Shown here: positions 63,379 to 64,000 of the stretch, in pieces | Layout of the letters: each line of letters starts with the position of its first letter | Numbering within the stretch: the first letter of the stretch is position 1 | Assembly (NCBI GenBank): GCA_902363335.1 | Contig: CABIZV010000012.1 | Span: 3,564 to 67,563, forward strand | Direction: 5' to 3' | Length of the DNA: 64,000 nucleotides | From: Enterobacteriaceae bacterium | GTDB taxonomy: Bacteria > Pseudomonadota > Gammaproteobacteria > Enterobacterales > Enterobacteriaceae | The notes under the pieces: model-generated | What the model saw: the letters and a program-made list of their open reading frames with translations, nothing else | The model's database searches: none | What the model was told of the DNA's origin: nothing | Program-made: the position numbers and the translations under genes

Positions 63379-64000
63379 CTACTGTAAGAATCGAACATCG
63401 CTTATCCAGTTAGCTGGATAGCCATGTGGCAAAAGTATCTGATCAACCCCACCTTTGAGTACTGCACCTGACATCATCGTTTGCTTTTCAACTTTCCCAA
63501 CTTGAAGAATTGTTCCTTTAGGTACATTAATTGTCGCCTCAAAGTACCTTGTATTCTTCCATTCAGGTAGAAGTGCGGAGTCTATTTTTACCTGAATTTT
63601 ATTCGATGCTGGTGATGTACTAACAAAAGAACCATCCATTTTTGCATTACCACCGAATACCCGGTATAAATTCATGTCTTCGGTAGTCATTACGGTTTTG
63701 TATTCTCCGTTTTGAAAGGAGTCTTTTATCCAGGCAGGTAGAGCAGTTTTATCAATTTCTCTGTACTTGCCTTCAATTCCACGTTTACATAATCCAAGTG
63801 GATCGATCCAAGTTAACGGATTAGGTAAGTATGAATACGGATTTATCCCCCCACGTAGCCCTATCGGGTCCGCGCACAAATACTGCCCGCTCCCGCAATC
63901 ATAGTACCGGAACCGGTTGTAATACAACCCCGATTCCTTATCTTCATACTGCCCCGGAAAACGCAGGCGGCAGGCCGGTGCATCCTCCTTATTCCGGCTT
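63379..64000 (-). CDS. Rhs polymorphic toxin, C-terminal part (5' end outside window)
   Basis: The frame is open to the right edge of the window (..SRNKEDAPACRLRFPGQYED), giving 206 residues of a longer Rhs protein. The core end is conserved: SGLYYNRFRYYDCGSGQYLC then ADPIGLRGGINPYSYLPNPL, with the auto-cleavage hinge WIDPLGL. The tip of about 135 residues begins CKRGIEGKYREIDKTALPAW. It contains NLYRVFGGNAKMDGSFVSTS and ends KGGVDQILLPHGYPANWISD then VRFLQ. Arg in LYRVFGG, the STS triplet and Gln in GGVDQ fit an ADP-ribosyltransferase/NADase-type fold, but no named family is certain. It would be delivered by a type VI system and is neutralised by the gene that follows. Confidence 0.85.
   Translation of the reverse strand, partial: SRNKEDAPACRLRFPGQYEDKESGLYYNRFRYYDCGSGQYLCADPIGLRGGINPYSYLPNPLTWIDPLGLCKRGIEGKYREIDKTALPAWIKDSFQNGEYKTVMTTEDMNLYRVFGGNAKMDGSFVSTSPASNKIQVKIDSALLPEWKNTRYFEATINVPKGTILQVGKVEKQTMMSGAVLKGGVDQILLPHGYPANWISDVRFLQ

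Overview
The window is chromosomal DNA from a member of the Enterobacteriaceae. The gene order is that of the E. coli K-12 aceA-to-ssb region: aceA aceK iclR metH yjbB pepE rluF yjbD lysC pgi yjbEFGH psiE malGFE malK lamB malM ubiCA plsB dgkA lexA dinF yjbJ zur dusA pspG qorA dnaB alr tyrB aphA yjbR uvrA ssb. Most proteins look like near-full-length orthologues of the E. coli ones, judged from memory of those sequences. The E. coli genes arpA, xylE, yjbL/yjbM and yjbQ are missing. Extra genes include a PanS-like carrier, a PTS/GH1 sugar cluster, a cupin, a TraF_2-type barrel, hicAB and an Rhs cluster. This fits Citrobacter, Salmonella, Enterobacter or a relative better than Escherichia, but the species cannot be fixed by eye.

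Layout. 1-4.0 kb: glyoxylate shunt (aceA cut by the window edge, aceK, IclR). 4.2-12 kb: metH, yjbB, pepE, rluF, yjbD. 12.2-16.9 kb: a BASS carrier, lysC behind a lysine riboswitch, and pgi. 17.2-21.5 kb: the yjbEFGH exopolysaccharide operon with a hexapeptide acyltransferase beside it. 21.9-27.4 kb: an AT-richer, probably acquired sugar operon (6-phospho-beta-glycosidase, ManA-like isomerase, EIIC, pentulose/hexulose-phosphate epimerase, EIIB) and its GntR regulator. 27.7-36.3 kb: psiE and the maltose regulon, divergent from a MalT/CRP control region. 36.4-44.0 kb: ubiCA, plsB/dgkA, the SOS genes lexA-dinF, yjbJ and zur. 44.1-46.8 kb: a small variable islet (cupin, TraF_2-like barrel, hicAB). 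46.9-58.9 kb: dusA, pspG, qorA, dnaB, alr, a striking REP array, tyrB, aphA, yjbR, uvrA and ssb. 59.1-64 kb: an accessory end with a periplasmic SBP/lytic transglycosylase fusion and the 3' end of an rhs gene.

The most interesting region is 60.8-64 kb. On the minus strand, an rhs gene enters from beyond the right edge and ends in a toxin tip with its immunity gene. Two displaced tips follow, each with its own immunity gene and each preceded by a remnant of Rhs core: one a TNT-type NAD glycohydrolase domain, the other an ADP-ribosyltransferase-like domain. A further core scrap follows. The displaced units carry a stop codon or frameshifts in their core remnants, so they look like silent cassettes that could be recombined onto the main gene. 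All three tips share a late Gly-Gly-x-x-(Gln/Glu)-type strand, which suggests that all act on NAD+.

The intergenic DNA is rich in repeats. These are REP/BIME elements, a second palindromic family (GTAGCCCGG...CCGGGG), one ERIC element downstream of malG, and a 48-bp tandem REP array between alr and tyrB.
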